Positions 11,898 to 23,885 are shown, counted from the first letter of the stretch. The stretch is DNA of 64,000 nucleotides from Hyperoplus lanceolatus (GCA_026929865.2 CM049402.1:10567001-10631000), one strand, 5' to 3'. Translations and numbers: made by a program. Notes: generated from the sequence alone by a model not told the origin.

Positions 11898-13819
11898 GAG
11901 AAAAAGGGTGAGTGTGCAAAAGTAGAGGCAAGAGGAAAAAAAGATATATAAATTTGAAATTGTGTTATCATTGTGGTTGGAAGGAGAGGGTTATAGGGAT
12001 GTTCCGTGTTTACTCATCTGAATGAGGGTCTAAGGATTGATGGAGTTGTATATTCTGCGCTCCTTATAAAGGCAAAATACAGTACTATACGTAATACAAA
12101 ACTGAGTTATGACAGGAAGGATTTACTGGAGTACCACATTACTGTGAAAACAGCATTTTAAACTGTCTGGAGAGACAGACAACTAGATCAGAAAGAAGAA
12201 CAGAAAGCTAGCTGATGAGATAGCCATGGCTAGCCTTAGATAGTGCTACATGTGCCAACTATCCCTTTTCTATATTTCAAAAATATCCCTTTGAAAGAAC
12301 AACCATCTTTGTATTCCACTAAGGGCTGGATTATGAAGAGCATATTATTTTCTCAGTTTTGCGTAGAGTATGTTATGAAAGGTCTTTCATTTAAGCTATA
12401 CACACCTATTTCACTTGAATTGACTTGCTGCTAGCTAATATAAAGAGCTTCCGATCCTAACCCACACACCAGTTCACCTTTTCTGTATCTGTACACAGCA
12501 CCCCCAGTAGCTTTGGGTATAACCACCTGACAGTGATGGATTACAGCCCATTGGAGGCTCACAGTGAAAAAAACTGTGTGTGTGGCTGAATCTCAAACAG
12601 ATCCTGCTGAACAAATATACTTGGTGTTGTCCTGTTGATTTCTGTGCCATCTGGATAAATTGCGACATGTTGGTGTTTTCTGCTGAGTTCAATCTAACCT
12701 GCAGCTAGAAACATGTTGTGGGTACCAGAGAGAGTGTTTCATCTGTTCTAGTCAGCAAACAGCATTTACAGTGTTCAGCAGAAGGACTGAGGGGCTGTGG
12801 CCTGAAATGCACTTGAACTGTTTTTCTTATAAGCTGGTGTGACTTAAGGTTAACAGCGGCTGCCGCTGGCCGCTCTTATTATTCAATACCAAGTCCCAGG
12901 CATGACCTTTAGTGCACTCATCTCGAAAGCATAAAGTATCTGTTAAACTCGCTGCAACACGGCCCCAATGTCAGTCAAACTCTGGCAAGTGATTGCAAGA
13001 ACATAAGTGTCGTTATTAACTAGTTTTCAGAAGTGATTTTCCCAGTGAAGGATGTATTTCCACTTCGCTCATTTAAAGCTACAGTCATGCTGCATGGACT
13101 TTTTTAGCAAGACAAAATCAGAACAGTTTAGTTTAGTCTTCTTTAGGGTTGAATTCAAATCTGTTTAAAATGTAGCACAGCAGCTGTCAGTGAAAATGGA
13201 ATTCCTAATAATAAAAAATGTAGTTAAAGAGAGATAACAACTTCAATGTAAACTATAAATAAGCATAGATGGTAACGCGATGTTCAGTCCTGTGGTAAGC
13301 AATGCAACTGCCTACTTTCTGTATTGTTACCCAATATGAACATGTGTTGTATTATAAGGAAATTATTAAAGCTGTTGGACAGTCACTGAATGTTGTGTTA
13401 GAACATGTACATACAGTACATCATATGATTGCTGGAATACTTTAACAGGAACTAAAATTTGTAATAGTTCCAAAACAGTCCCTGGCCTCTGTTGACCGTA
13501 TATCAAAAGTAATTCCATGCAGTGAGTTCACAGATTTTAAGAAGAGAGCATTTAGAGAGAGAATGGTAATGGATCTGTACTCCATATTGGTAGGTGGCCC
13601 AGGAACTTGGATCGGTAATGATAAAAGAGAAAGTTGGCTCGGAGCATCCTTGGTGTTAAAGCAGATAGCTTTATTATGGCTTTGTACCAGGTGTGGGGCA
13701 GCTAGGGATTCAGACTACTTGACAACCTTTAGGATTGCTATGAATATAAAAAAGATATGAAAACATTTAAAAAATTTTTTTTTAATAAATCTGTTTTTCG
13801 ACTTACGGTTATGGCACGG

Positions 13820-14804
13820 TAGCCTGGTGCGACCAGACCATCGGTACTTCATTTCATTTGAACAAGAAGGTTTTGGAACTTCTTCTATTTGTGGCAATTC
13901 ACTCACTTGGAGGCGGGTGTCTGTTGAAGTTTAAAACTATTGGATCTGCCCAGTGCCACTCTGGATCAACCAACCAATCGCTTAAGGCTGTTACATACTC
14001 CGCAGAAGAGAAAGAACAAAGTTCTGGGTGACAGAGCTGCGAAGCTCTTTCTGGTCTGACATTACATACTTCACGAGAACTCAACAACCCGAACCTCTCT
14101 TGCTTGAGCGCATTGTTACCATGGTAATTGACTCTAGTAAACGCCAGCTGATTTCCTCCCGCTTTCCTCATTGACTTCAGGCTGACCAATCACACAATAG
14201 TTCTCGGACAAGCTGCGAGAAGAAAGTTCGGCCCAGGTGATGTGTCGGGAACAAGCTGCGGAACAGCTAGGCAGAGCTGAGAAAGAAAATGGCCGTCATT
14301 TTCTTCATAGCTCTGTCTGGCATTTGTTCTTTCTTCTCGCGGAGTATGTAACAACCTTTAACGTTTGGTCGTGAGCGTATGTCATGAGCCGGCTTCTGAC
14401 GGTGTGTTCCAGTTGTAATGGAAACTGGGGCCTCGACTTCACTACATATTCTAGTCTATGGATCTACCGGTACTGTAGCGGTAACTTGCTAGAGCCTAAC
14501 GTTTAGTTATTTGGATGAGAAAGGTTGTAGGCGTCCATACTTTCCCGAGCAGATGCATTGGAAAACAGACAGGTCGGAACTACCAAGTCGGACATTTCCG
14601 AGTTCCGAGTATAAAGGAACGCAGCATTCAACTGAAACTGGAGCGCAACTTCGACGTCATCGTTTTCAGCCACTCGCTCTGTTCGCTGAGTGGACATCCA
14701 AAGCTCTGGACAAGCAGGATCTCACTAATACACCCCAGCCCGACTGACTACTGAAGGGAAAATTAAATTTGGGCAGAAGTAGGTAGGCGGGCGGAGCCAG
14801 GCTA
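13820..14804. mobile_element. TIR transposon with 9-bp target duplication (Mutator-like), copy 1
   Basis: The element begins TAGCCTGGTGCGACCAGACC and ends GGCGGAGCCAGGCTA, so the outermost TAGCCTGG is inverted at the other end. It is flanked by a perfect 9-bp duplication ATGGCACGG (13,811-13,819 and 14,805-14,813). A 374-bp relative lies in opposite orientation at 58,441-58,814, also with a 9-bp duplication. Nine-bp duplications are typical of Mutator-like elements; the class is inferred from that alone. Nearly 40% of its length is a nested TTAA-flanked element at 13,986-14,357. No transposase frame is present. Confidence 0.85.
13986..14357. mobile_element. Nested TTAA-flanked TIR element (piggyBac/Kolobok-like MITE)
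   Basis: Both ends share the inverted motif TGTTACATACTCCGC, and both are flanked by TTAA (13,982-13,985 and 14,358-14,361). The related element at 58,441-58,814 lacks the insertion: its corresponding sequence (minus strand) runs straight from CAACCAATCGCA into TAACGTTTGG. The interior holds further inverted CTTTCTT/AAGAAAG segments. TTAA duplications are typical of piggyBac and Kolobok elements. It is non-autonomous. Confidence 0.8.
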
Positions 14805-14813
14805 ATGGCACGG

Positions 14814-16591
14814 TGCTGAGTGCAAATCACCAACTACAAACCAAAACCCCCTCAGACCACAGGTAACATTCTCCTTGCTAACGAATTGAATAAGTTTTAC
14901 TGCCGATTTGAGCAACAGTCTGCCCCCTCTGCTCCTGCCCCCCCTCCCCCTCCCTCTTCCTTTCCTTTCCCCATCCTTCCCCTCTGTGCCCTACCCCTTC
15001 TGCCCGCCCACACCTCTCTCAGTGAGAGAGGTGAATCGCCTGTTCAAGAGGCAGAACCCCCGGAAGGCGGCCAGACCAGACGCTGTCTCACCCTCTATCT
15101 TGAAGTTTTGTGCTGACCAGCTGTCCCCGGTGTTCTGTGACATCACAACTCCTCCCTGGAGCACTGCCAGGTCCCAGCCTGCTTCAAGGCCTCCATCATC
15201 ATTCCTGTCCCCAAAAAGCCGAGGATCACAGGCCTAAATGATTACAGACCCGTTGCCCTGACCAATGTGGTCATGAAGGTCTTTGAACGCCTCATCCTTG
15301 TCCACCTGAAGTCCATCACAGACCCTCTCCTAGACCCCCTGCAGTTTGCGTATAGGGCCAACAGGTCCGTGGAAGACGCGGTCAACATGGCTCTACACTA
15401 CGTCCTGGAACATCTGGACACTGCAGGGACCTACGCCAGAATTCTGTTCCTGGACTTCAGCTCGGCGTTTAACACCATCTTGCCACCTATACTGGAGAGT
15501 GGGCTCTCTGCGCTGCAGGTGCCTGACTACACCTGCAGGTGGATTACTGATTTCCTGTCCAACAGGACCCAGCGGGGTGAGCTCGGGAAGTACATCTCCG
15601 AGCCGAGGTCGATCAGCACCGGTTCCCCGCAGGGCTGCGTCCTGTCTCCCCTTCTGTTTTCCCTATACACCAACTGTTGCACCTCCAGCCACCAGTCGGT
15701 CAAGCTCCTTAAATTCGCGGACGATACCACACTGGTAGGGCTTATCTCCAGGGGGGATGAAGCTGCCTACAGGAGCCAGATCGACTTGGTGGTTTCTTGG
15801 AGCAACCAAAACAACTTAGAGTTAAATGCTCTTAAATCAGTGGAATTAATAGTGGACTTCAGGAGAAACCCCGCCTCCCCTCCAATCATACTGGGAGGCA
15901 CCCCAGTCGCCACAGTGGAGTCTTGCAGATTCCTCGGGGTGACGCTGTCTCGGGACCTGAAGTGGGGGCCAAACATCGATGCCCTCACAAAAAAGGCCCA
16001 AAAACGTTTGTTTTTCCTGAGGCAGCTCAGGAAATTCAAACTGCCAAAATCCATGCTGGTGAATTCTTACACGACCATCATAGAGTCCATCATCACCTCC
16101 GCCATCATCACCTGGTTCCCCGCTGCAGCGGCCAAGGACAAGGCAAAGCTGCAGCGGGTGATACGCTCGGCGGAGAGGGTGATTGGCTGCCCCCTGTTTA
16201 ACAGCAGGGCTCTGGGGAGGGCCAGGAAGATCATGGCTGACCCCGCACACCCAGGCCACGGTCTCTTCGCCCCGCTCCCTTCAGGCAGGAGGTTGCGGTC
16301 ACTAAAGGCTCTAAAAGCTAGACATTCAAACAGCTTTTTCCCCACGGCCATCCGACTCCTAAATGCAACTGCCCCCCTGACCTGTCTCCCCACTCAGTGA
16401 CCTAATGGTCTGTCGTACCCAATCACTGATCTCTTGGCATTTTGGCACTTCTTTATTATTTACTCATTTTGCACTATTTTGTTGGTTTTGTCTTGTCCTG
16501 TCATGCACCTGTCCTGTTGCAAACTCCTGTGCGAAACAAATTCCAAACATGTTTACATGTCTTGGCAAATAAAGACTTCTGATTCTGATTC
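14814..16591 (+). mobile_element. Rex1/Babar-like (L2/CR1 group) LINE, 5'-truncated
   Basis: The element carries the linker typical of these LINEs (ITNYKPKPP at about 14,823, in a frame with a shift near 15,000-15,240) and most of a reverse transcriptase (15,267-16,400). It ends with an AATAAAGAC motif and a terminal TCTGAT/GATTC repeat at 16,566-16,591. The 5' region is interrupted at 14,813 by the 9-bp-TSD transposon. The same 3' end and flank recur at 34,289-34,801 in duplication pair 2. Confidence 0.85.
15267..16400 (+). pseudogene. Reverse transcriptase fragment of the LINE
   Basis: This 377-codon frame holds reverse-transcriptase motifs in order: [10 protein letters not shown] (residues 61-70, first catalytic Asp), [10 protein letters not shown] (119-128) and FADDTTLVG (150-158, catalytic Asp pair). 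A thumb and C-terminal region follow with [16 protein letters not shown] and a typical LINE C-terminus ([20 protein letters not shown]). The N-terminal finger motifs and endonuclease are in other frames or absent, so it is an inactive remnant. It reverse-transcribed LINE RNA at genomic nicks when alive. Confidence 0.85.
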
Positions 16592-17686
16592 GGAGCCCCT
16601 CCAGTGAATTTGTTTACAGTGGTCAACTAAGCAATCTTAACTTGTGCATTAACCTCATTTTACGAATACTCAATGAAACCAAAAAACCACCCAAACTGAA
16701 ATATAAACACTTTTGCATTGCTAAGCGAGCTAAAATGATTTATCCATGAATTGTACACATTTCCCATTAATTCAGGATGTTTCCTAGCAATGGACATTAT
16801 CAGAATTTATTCAGGACGAAGGGCAGTGAAAATATGATTATTTTAACCCTCCTGTTATCCTCAAATATTACTAACACATTTCACCCTTGGGGTCAATCTG
16901 ACCCCAGGGATATTTGCCTCCAGAAAATGATTTACAGAAAATTGTTGACCAAGTTTTTGTGTTTATTTGTTGAATACATAAATAACCCCTTGATAATGAA
17001 ACCTATCAGTGAATTGACCTGTTCTGTAGCGTCACCATCGCCATACAAAATATTGTACTTTAGATGATCATTTTAGAGGGGTGCAAGTGAACTTGGGAAG
17101 ACTTGGAAATGACCAACTCGCAAGCCTATGGCTTCCTCATTTTGGCGGGAATTCACCAAAATATGAAAACCAAATATTCCAAAATTAATGTCGGACTAGT
17201 AACAGAATCATGGGGTTTGGTCAAGTAAGCAACACATTTTTCTAAACACTTGAAAGTAACTCTGATCAAATACAACATATAATTCATATTCAATAATAAC
17301 TTTCAAATGACAGATAGAACCAGTTAGATTAAAACACAGTCTGGGGGTCAGAACACAGGACCCTTAGGGCCAGCGGGTTAGGTGCGTTGGGCGCTTTGAA
17401 CCATTTTTGACACAAAATGATGAAGCGCTAGATTAGGATCAACATGAACGCGCATAGCTGTCGTTCGAAGGGAGGAGCTGCAGCAGGTAGCGTTGAGAAA
17501 CTCTCAACTGCAGCTTTAACCGAGGAACAAGATATGGCTGCCCACTCTCTCTCCTACTCTTCGTTTTGGCTATTGAGCCACTTGCCATGGCAAGTCGCAA
17601 GCATGCTGACATTACTGATTGCATAAGTATTCTCTAAATAAAATCAAAACCTTCCTGATTTAGTCTACTCCTGCTTCTTAACCCAC
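16592..17686. other. No gene recognised; duplicated flank of the ALDH3B exon
   Basis: The sequence is shared with about 34,802-35,835. It contains CCCTCCTGTTATCCTCAAAT with nearby GGGTCAATCTGACCCC, a motif from a dispersed fish repeat. I saw no splice-bounded exon. Confidence 0.5.
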
Positions 17687-18076
17687 CTATGTACTTGTCC
17701 TCTTCATTGCTCTCTCCTCCAAGAACAACCCTGCCACTGGACCTCCGGAGCAGTTCCATCAGGCGTGTCCAGTGTCGGGGTGACACTATGCGACACAGGT
17801 CAGGGGAGCTTTGAGGTTCCGTGCCATAGAAATCCTCCAGGGCCTCACGCAGTGCAGGCAGCAAGGCGTCCCGAGTGGCCAACGAGCAGAGCACATAGTC
17901 CGGGGCTATGCAGCTCTGGCCCGCGTTAAAGAACTTTGCCCATGGCGGCGGGGCAGCAGCTGCGATGCTCACCTCACCATATATGATGCACGGACTCTTG
18001 CTGCCGAGCTCCAGAGTCACCGGGGTCAAGTGGACTGAGGCTGCCAGCAGGATGCTGCGGGCCACGCTCTGTGAAC
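17687..18076 (-). pseudogene. Orphan duplicate of the catalytic ALDH3B exon (copy A)
   Basis: On the minus strand this 390-bp segment has an intact acceptor (GTCTTCTAG) and donor (GTGGGTTAAG) and an open frame throughout. It encodes the nucleophile-bearing core of a class 3 aldehyde dehydrogenase: HLTPVTLELG with the general-base Glu, NAGQSCIAPDYVLCS with the catalytic Cys, and ESNEEDKYIG at the end. Compared with copy B (35,836-36,228) it is one codon shorter: RRLAW is replaced by PPPW just before AKFFNAGQ. ELGGK has become ELGSK. It keeps the consensus-like LLRRSSGRVVLGG where copy B is scrambled. It lies downstream of the gene's terminal exon, with no companion exons, so it is probably a duplicated relic, unless a second gene copy continues outside what I can recognise. 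Confidence 0.85.
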
Positions 18077-18718
18077 CTAGAAGACAGAGAGGAGAAGTGT
18101 CACCCCTAAAACCCACCAAAAGCGTTAAGGAGCGTTTTACGCACTGGAAAAGACATCAATCAATGCGTTTTATTCGAGGCTACAGCCCCGGATATTATTT
18201 AATTAGCCCCGAATATATATATTTTTTAAACTGTAATAAAAAAAAAATTCCGATAGGCCCCAGGCTTGAAAACGTGACCTGAATCGTTTTTTTTTAACGC
18301 ATTTTTCAACGACGCGTGCGTAAACGCCAGATTGATGGCCAAATAAAAAGGTTCTGAATATATATATTTATCTACATTCTGCAACATAGTATTCATTATT
18401 AAACCTCATGAGTTGTTTATTACCCACTGATGGCATGTTTTCTCCATTATTGCGGTTCATTGCATACTCACACAAGGAAAACTGCTCTCAGCACAGAAGT
18501 TTTACACTTTGAAACGCGATGAAAAAACGGGACCGGTAGAGCCAGTGGTGCGTTCATCCGTGCGTACATTTCGACGGACTCCCGAGACGCTTTTTAGGGG
18601 TCAGTGTCCAAAGTGTCATTGTCTGTCATTATATGAAGAAACCACTTTGCTCTTCACTTATCTGGCTGGAACATCAGCACCAACATGCAGCACTTCTTTG
18701 CGTAGAAAGATGCATATT

Positions 18719-19040
18719 ACCGTAATTTTTGGACTATAAGCTGCGCCTTTTTCCCCATTTTTCGAGCCTGCGGCTTATATATCGGTGCGGCTAATAATAT
18801 AATAATTACACAGCACATTATATGTTCTGTAGCTAGTACTATTGCACTAAATGGTAACACTTGAATACGTTATGCAAATATGCAACTCGTTTGTTGAAAT
18901 GTTAATAAATGGGAGCTTCCTCAAGCAGCCATCTCTTTCCCGACAATCCCCTCTGTGCACAAACTCTTACATATGGTAATTAAGCATTAAAACACCTGCG
19001 GCTTATAGTCCAGTGTGGCTTATAGTGCGGAAAATACGGT
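18719..19040. mobile_element. MITE with ACCGTA...TACGGT ends
   Basis: The left end reads ACCGTAATTTTTGGACTATA and the right end TTATAGTGCGGAAAATACGG, which are inverted complements with few mismatches. Interior motifs CTGCGGCTTATA and GCGGCTTATAGTCC repeat the theme. This is a widespread short TIR family in vertebrates. A copy occurs at about 36,903-38,337, where a 1.1-kb element is inserted in it and the right end is degraded. Confidence 0.75.
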
Positions 19041-19159
19041 GCTTTATTTTCAGGTCGCTATTTAGACATTGTGGTGGTAAAATTCTTTCTTCGCGTTTCA
19101 TTACCTTACCCTCTCTTACTTTGAGAATGTTTCCCATTTGTTTGCCTTGTGACACACTG

Positions 19160-19549
19160 GGCTTCATTCATCAAACGTGCGTAGACCAGAATATTGGGTG
19201 TACTGTACGCACATTTCCACGCAAACCTCGGCATTTATCAATTTGGATACGAGCGTAGGGTACGATCAAATCTCACACCAGCTCTCACTTCGTGTACGCA
19301 AGTTTGTTAACAGCATGGACTTGCAGAGCCGGCTGTGCCGCGAAGCCTATGACTTTGTCAGACAATTGTTAGTAGATCATACTAATGCATGGTTTGTTCA
19401 GACCAGGATAAACATATTCATTACTTATAAATGTGAAGCTTATGGTGTTCAACTGAGTAGGAGCGCAGATTCAGTTGGGCCACTTTGGAGCGCTGCATTG
19501 GACTGCGTAAGGGCAGTTGGCTCCATCTTGCAGCTGGGGGTGGGGCTGT
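19160..19549. mobile_element. Truncated TIR element (GGCTTCATT, member of GGCCTCATTTAT family 2)
   Basis: It starts GGCTTCATTCATCAAACGTG and matches the left part of the complete element at 20,571-22,074 and its counterpart at 38,458 in duplication copy B. It is cut off at about 19,549 by Tc1 sequence. Confidence 0.7.
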
Positions 19550-20215
19550 CACCCAATATTTCATGGTACATGGCCCCATCGGCCCATCCATAATTCCCTC
19601 GATGCAGTGAAGTCGACCTGTCCCCTTAGAAGAGAAATCCCCCCAAAGCATAATGTTTCAACCTCCCTGCGTGACTGTGGGGATGGTGTTCTTGGGGTCA
19701 TAGTCAGAAATTCTGACTCAGAATTCCTCTTCTTCCAAGCATGGTGAGTCACTATGATACTAAAGAACTTGATTTTGTTCTAATTTGACCACATCACATT
19801 CTCCCAAGCATTCTCTGAGTCGTTCAGGTGTTCATTGGCAAACTTCATACGGTTCTGTACATGTCCCTTCTTGAGCAGGAGGACCTTACGGGCACTACAG
19901 GATTTCAATCCATTGCGGCATAGTGTGTTACCAATGGTTTTCCTGGTGACTGTGGTCCCAGCTGCCTTGGGATCATAAACAAACTCCTCCCTGGGCCTGA
20001 TCCCTCTACCCTTTCTCATGATCATGATACCCCAAGGTGAGGTCTTGCATGGAACCCCCAGACCAAGGAGATTGATGGTCATTTTGTGTTTCTTTAATTT
20101 CCGAATAATCGCACCAACAGTTGTCTCCTTCTCACCCAGCTTCTCGCCAATGGTCTTGAAGTCTATTCCAGCCTTGTTCAGGTCTACAATTTCCTCCACT
20201 GTATGTACAGTATAT
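19550..20215 (-). mobile_element. Tc1-like transposase relic
   Basis: Read on the minus strand, 20,200-19,782 encodes the N-terminal half of a Tc1 transposase: paired-like helix-turn-helix segments ([20 protein letters not shown], then [14 protein letters not shown]) and [20 protein letters not shown], ending at ENVMWSN. After a frameshift and stop, 19,651 onward gives [20 protein letters not shown] from the catalytic domain. The usual DD-E residues are not all present. The element is cut at about 19,550 inside a TIR element and runs into an AT repeat at 20,232, so it is dead. Confidence 0.85.
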
Positions 20216-20231
20216 ATGAAGTTGTATTGTG

Positions 20232-20239
20232 TATATGTG

Positions 20240-20307
<68 letters not shown>
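20232..20307. repeat. (TA)n microsatellite
   Basis: A pure TA array of about 65-70 bp. Confidence 0.95.
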
Positions 20308-20311
<4 letters not shown>

Positions 20312-20570
20312 CACACATATATTATATTGCCATAGATTGTGAAACTTCAGTGATCTAATTGTCAAGAAGTTCTGACCTGAGTTTGTGTAAGACAAAGCAA
20401 GGTTGTTATGATTGAGATAGTAGGTACTGGAGACTAAGATTGCGTCAAAATATGTATGTTATGACTTACTATGTCTAGACCTTGTAACTTATGCAAATGT
20501 TTGTGTGTTAATCCTGAATACTGATTAAGAGAAACTGTCTCAACTCAAATTCATATCTGCGGTCACATTG

Positions 20571-22074
20571 GGCCTCATTTATCAACCGTGCGTAGACCAG
20601 AAAAGTGGGTGTACGCACATTTCAACGCAAACCTCCGCATTTATCAATTTGAACGTGAGCGTAGGGTACGCTCAAATCCCACGCCAGCTCTCAGCTCGTG
20701 TACGCAAGTTTGTAAACGGCATGGACTCGAAGGCTGTGCCGGGTAGCCGATGACTTTGTTGGACAATTGTTAGTAGATAATACTAATGCAGTGTTTGCTT
20801 GACCCAGATAAACATCTTAATCACTTAAAAATGTGCAGCTTATGGTGTGAAACTGAGTAGGAGCGCTGATTCAAGCTAGTCTTTTGGTCCACTGGAGCGC
20901 TGCATAGGGGCTCGTAAAGGCAGTTGGCTCCGACTTGGAGGAGATGGGGGGACTCTGCAGCACGGGGGCTGCAATTATTCATCGTTTCCAAAATGTTAGC
21001 CTAAGTATTAAATATTTAGGCTATGCAAGTAGTACGCTGCTCTTTATGATACAAATACAGTGCACAACATTCAGCTTAACAATTTATTTCTTTGTTGCAC
21101 TTTTGAGATTTGAGTTTCTCTTTTAATGTTTCATGTATCGCTAAAGCAAGCGATTTATTTCCACCATTAACCGTCACGTTTCGGCTTGTTTTTCCGATCA
21201 TGGACCTCGGCAGTAAGGGTCCAGGGTCGCGCTGGTGGAGCAGGACAGTGGGTGCTCACAGCTGGTGGTTGCCGGTCCGGCTTGTGCAGCTGAGGGCTGA
21301 CCTGTCTTGCCAAGCGCATCTGTCAACCCTTTAGAGTAGTGCTATCTGAAAGGGCCAATACATTCTAGTCATTCAAATCTCTGCAGACGTTCATGGAGGA
21401 AAGATACAATAAGTTAAAGGTTTAATATACCTAACGGACAGTTGGTGCGTCTTTTTCTCCCCCGCCACTTATATTATGCCCGCACAACCAGTTGGTGTTG
21501 CATTTCAGAGCAGCAACACACTTTTTTTAGTGGCGATTTTTAAGTCAGACCACTTTTTCTTCACCTAGGCTATGTTAAGAAATTGCCACATAAAACTGTA
21601 AATGCTATTTTATATCATTTGAGCGACAACACTGATGTACACCTAAAATTCACAATCCTCAGCTGGAGATCGTTTGTCAACACCAACGCTGTTGACCGCA
21701 GCAGTTACTTCCTTCCTAACTGCTGCCTTCTGGCGTTCTTTGATGCCGCTTTTAATGCTCCGAAATGAAACTTTATTTTTTATACTTTCGCTGTTATGCT
21801 GTCAATTTCTACTTCAGAGAAGTTCCTCTTCTTTGCCGTAATGCGCTTATATATGTCGTAAAACCTATAGGCGAGGCCTCTAAACTGAGAAAATATAGGG
21901 GCGTGATATTCAAATTACGATTGTCTTCAGCCGCCGTATATATCAATAATGGTCTAGCGTACGCTGATATTGGTGAGATACGACTGTTTGATAAATCCCA
22001 CGTGATACCTGGCATAGGGCTATATTTGCGCCAGGATCTGCACCAGTTTCCACGCAAGTTTGATATATGAGACC
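20571..22074. mobile_element. Complete non-autonomous TIR transposon (GGCCTCATTTAT family 2)
   Basis: The left end is GGCCTCATTTATCAACCGTG and the right end CAAGTTTGATATATGAGACC. The flanks carry a 5-bp direct repeat CATTG (20,566-20,570 and 22,075-22,079). The terminus matches that of the 49,439-50,720 element, which also has a 5-bp duplication, though the interiors differ. The 1,504-bp interior has no intact frame. Confidence 0.8.
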
Positions 22075-22399
22075 CATTGAGAATGTAGTTGGATGACTCT
22101 GCTTGCAAGCAATCAAATATCTTACTTACTAAAACTTGAATATTGTGTCAACTGGTATTTAATTGCCAACTCTCATCTTAACTGGACAATCTGATATTTT
22201 CAGTTTCCACGACATGTCCCACTAGTTGCCAATCATGTTTTTCCTCTTCCTTTTTTCTAGGCAGTCAAACCTTAGTTTTAATACTATTAAGGACTTGTAT
22301 ATTGATAATGTTTTTGTATCCATTCAGCAACTTATTATTTCATTTAACTTAATTGGCAACACATTTTCATTTATTTACAGGGACGTTCCCCATGTACTA

Positions 22400-22492
22400 G
22401 GGTTGCCGCGGTGTGGACATTTTCATACCGAGTAATACACGTGCAACAACACTGGTGTTACCGGTAACACCACCAGACAGGCTCTTAAAAAA

Positions 22493-22495
<3 letters not shown>
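22400..22495 (+). mobile_element. hAT-like repeat end fragment
   Basis: The fragment starts TAGGGTTGCCGCGGTG and contains TGTTACCGGTAACACC. An inverted counterpart ending GGCGGCAACCCTA lies at about 41,753. Only one end is present at each place. Confidence 0.4.
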
Positions 22496-22523
<28 letters not shown>

Positions 22524-22530
22524 TATATGT
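22492..22530. repeat. AT-rich microsatellite
   Basis: ATAT repeats with two TG interruptions. Confidence 0.85.
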
Positions 22531-23885
22531 ATGATTAGGCTTCACCGCAGATTTCAAGAGAAGACACAGTCTGTCGGTTCTGTAGGGCGCTTACTCTGTT
22601 CTTAAACGTTAGAATGCGCAAATTATTTTTGAACAAAACAAATGCTTAGTATATTTGTAGTGTTTGTAGATCATTTATTATGCAGTTTGTTCAATATGAG
22701 CCACCGGACCCACCGTACTGTGTTGCCTCATCGAATCAGAATGTCCGGTGTGCTACTTCACTTTTACCTGTCTGTATTGGAGCGCAGTTTATTGAATGCT
22801 TGGATTAAATGCAGTCAGTGGCGTAACTTTGATGTTCATATTGGTGGGGACACATTTTGGCGAAACGTCACACAATTTGGCGAAACGCCCTCGCCCCAGA
22901 ATCCAACCGCTCCCTAGTTTATTAACCAAACCAGTGTTATCATGTATCTATGTACAGTTTAGTCAAGAGTTGAACGGCTATCAATCGTTTTGCACTAAAA
23001 AACTTATTATATTCATACATCCTTGGCTGCTTATGTTTCACAGTAGGGCTGTCCTCGACTCTGAATTTCAGTTTACGAGTGAACCAGTGTTGCACCGAAA
23101 GCTGTGACCTGTCAGAATGTGTGACCCTAGAGGGCGCTGTTCTGAAGCGCGAGCGTGCCCGAGCCTCGGCGAGCCGGTGAGAGAGAAACAACACAAGCCG
23201 AGACGGCTGCAGAGAATGATGATTCGTGCGAGTAAAGACAAGACTCGCGGTCACAGGGGGGCTTAATTGTTTCAAGAGCGACCTATCTTTACTACAGCAC
23301 ATAGCAGGCAGAATCAATAGGCATATATGGTGCGCAATATACATCTGCTTTGGTTTTTTCTTTTGCCATTTCCTCTTTAGTTTTGACCACTCTTCTTCTA
23401 TGGCGTTTGACGTGACGTGACACATTACCGCCACCTATTGCCCTGGCATGATAACGTCAGTGTTTTGCTCTTAATACTCTCCACCATACTTCTTCTTCTT
23501 GTTCTTGTTCTTACTTCTGCCGCAAATTTCGAGCTGCTACTCCTCCCACACTGTTTCACTTAGAAACGCAAACATTTCACAGAACGTCCGTCCCTACCCC
23601 GAATGGTGTGCTATTATACAGTTTTTTGAATTTCCGCTAGGCGACCAAATAAGTCCGCCAGGGAATATTTCCAGCTAATTAGCATAAACTAAAAAACAGG
23701 GTGTTATCCACAACTTTCTGAAATTTTACTGTAACAACACCAAATTTCTCGTGAAGCCCCGGGGGACTATAATAAACATACCCGTAAAAGATCAGTAGGA
23801 CAACTTGAAAAACATGGCCGCCATTGACCAAAAAGTGTACGAAGGGGCGGGGCATATCGACAAATTGGCCATAACTAGACATTAG
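22531..23885. other. No gene recognised
   Basis: Short frames only. The region near 23,100-23,240 is richer in GC, and 23,340-23,480 resembles dispersed repeat material (ACCGCCACCTATTG). No exon boundaries or transposon ends were fixed. Confidence 0.4.

Larger units (their letters stand above)
9605..13661. repeat. Segmental duplication pair 1, copy 1
   Basis: This block aligns collinearly with 54,545-59,841. Shared landmarks include the CATC repeats (about 10,436 / 55,463), the CA/GA arrays, the block starting GGTGCCTGGAGCGAGCCATT (10,722 / 55,837), the microexon, and the end at GTTAAAGCAGA (13,661 / 59,841). Long runs are identical, with small indels and length changes at microsatellites. 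Copy 2 carries extra insertions at about 57,465-58,112 and 58,441-58,814; copy 1 retains the empty site for the second one at about 12,778-12,795. Confidence 0.9.
16102..19549. repeat. Segmental duplication pair 2, copy A
   Basis: The block aligns with 34,289-38,845: LINE 3' end, about 1.1 kb of intergenic sequence, the catalytic ALDH3B exon with both splice sites, intron sequence, an ACCGTA-ended MITE and a GGCTTCATT-ended TIR element. Differences include a stretch of roughly 65 bp present only here (from about 16,862, with GGGGTCAATCTGACCCC) and a 1.1-kb transposon present only in copy B. At about 19,549 the match breaks where a Tc1 relic begins. Confidence 0.9.

Noticed and set aside
15846-16393. 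Minus-strand frames of 95-137 codons across the LINE
   Set aside because: They are antisense to the reverse-transcriptase frame, which has clear motifs; GC-rich coding DNA leaves the opposite strand open.
17811-18282. Plus-strand frames across the ALDH3B exon copies (also 35,960-36,356)
   Set aside because: Antisense shadows of the ALDH3B exon; the minus strand has conserved motifs and splice sites.
18719-19040. Palindromic segment that could suggest a structured RNA gene
   Set aside because: It is a known-style MITE with inverted ends, found again in the duplicate.
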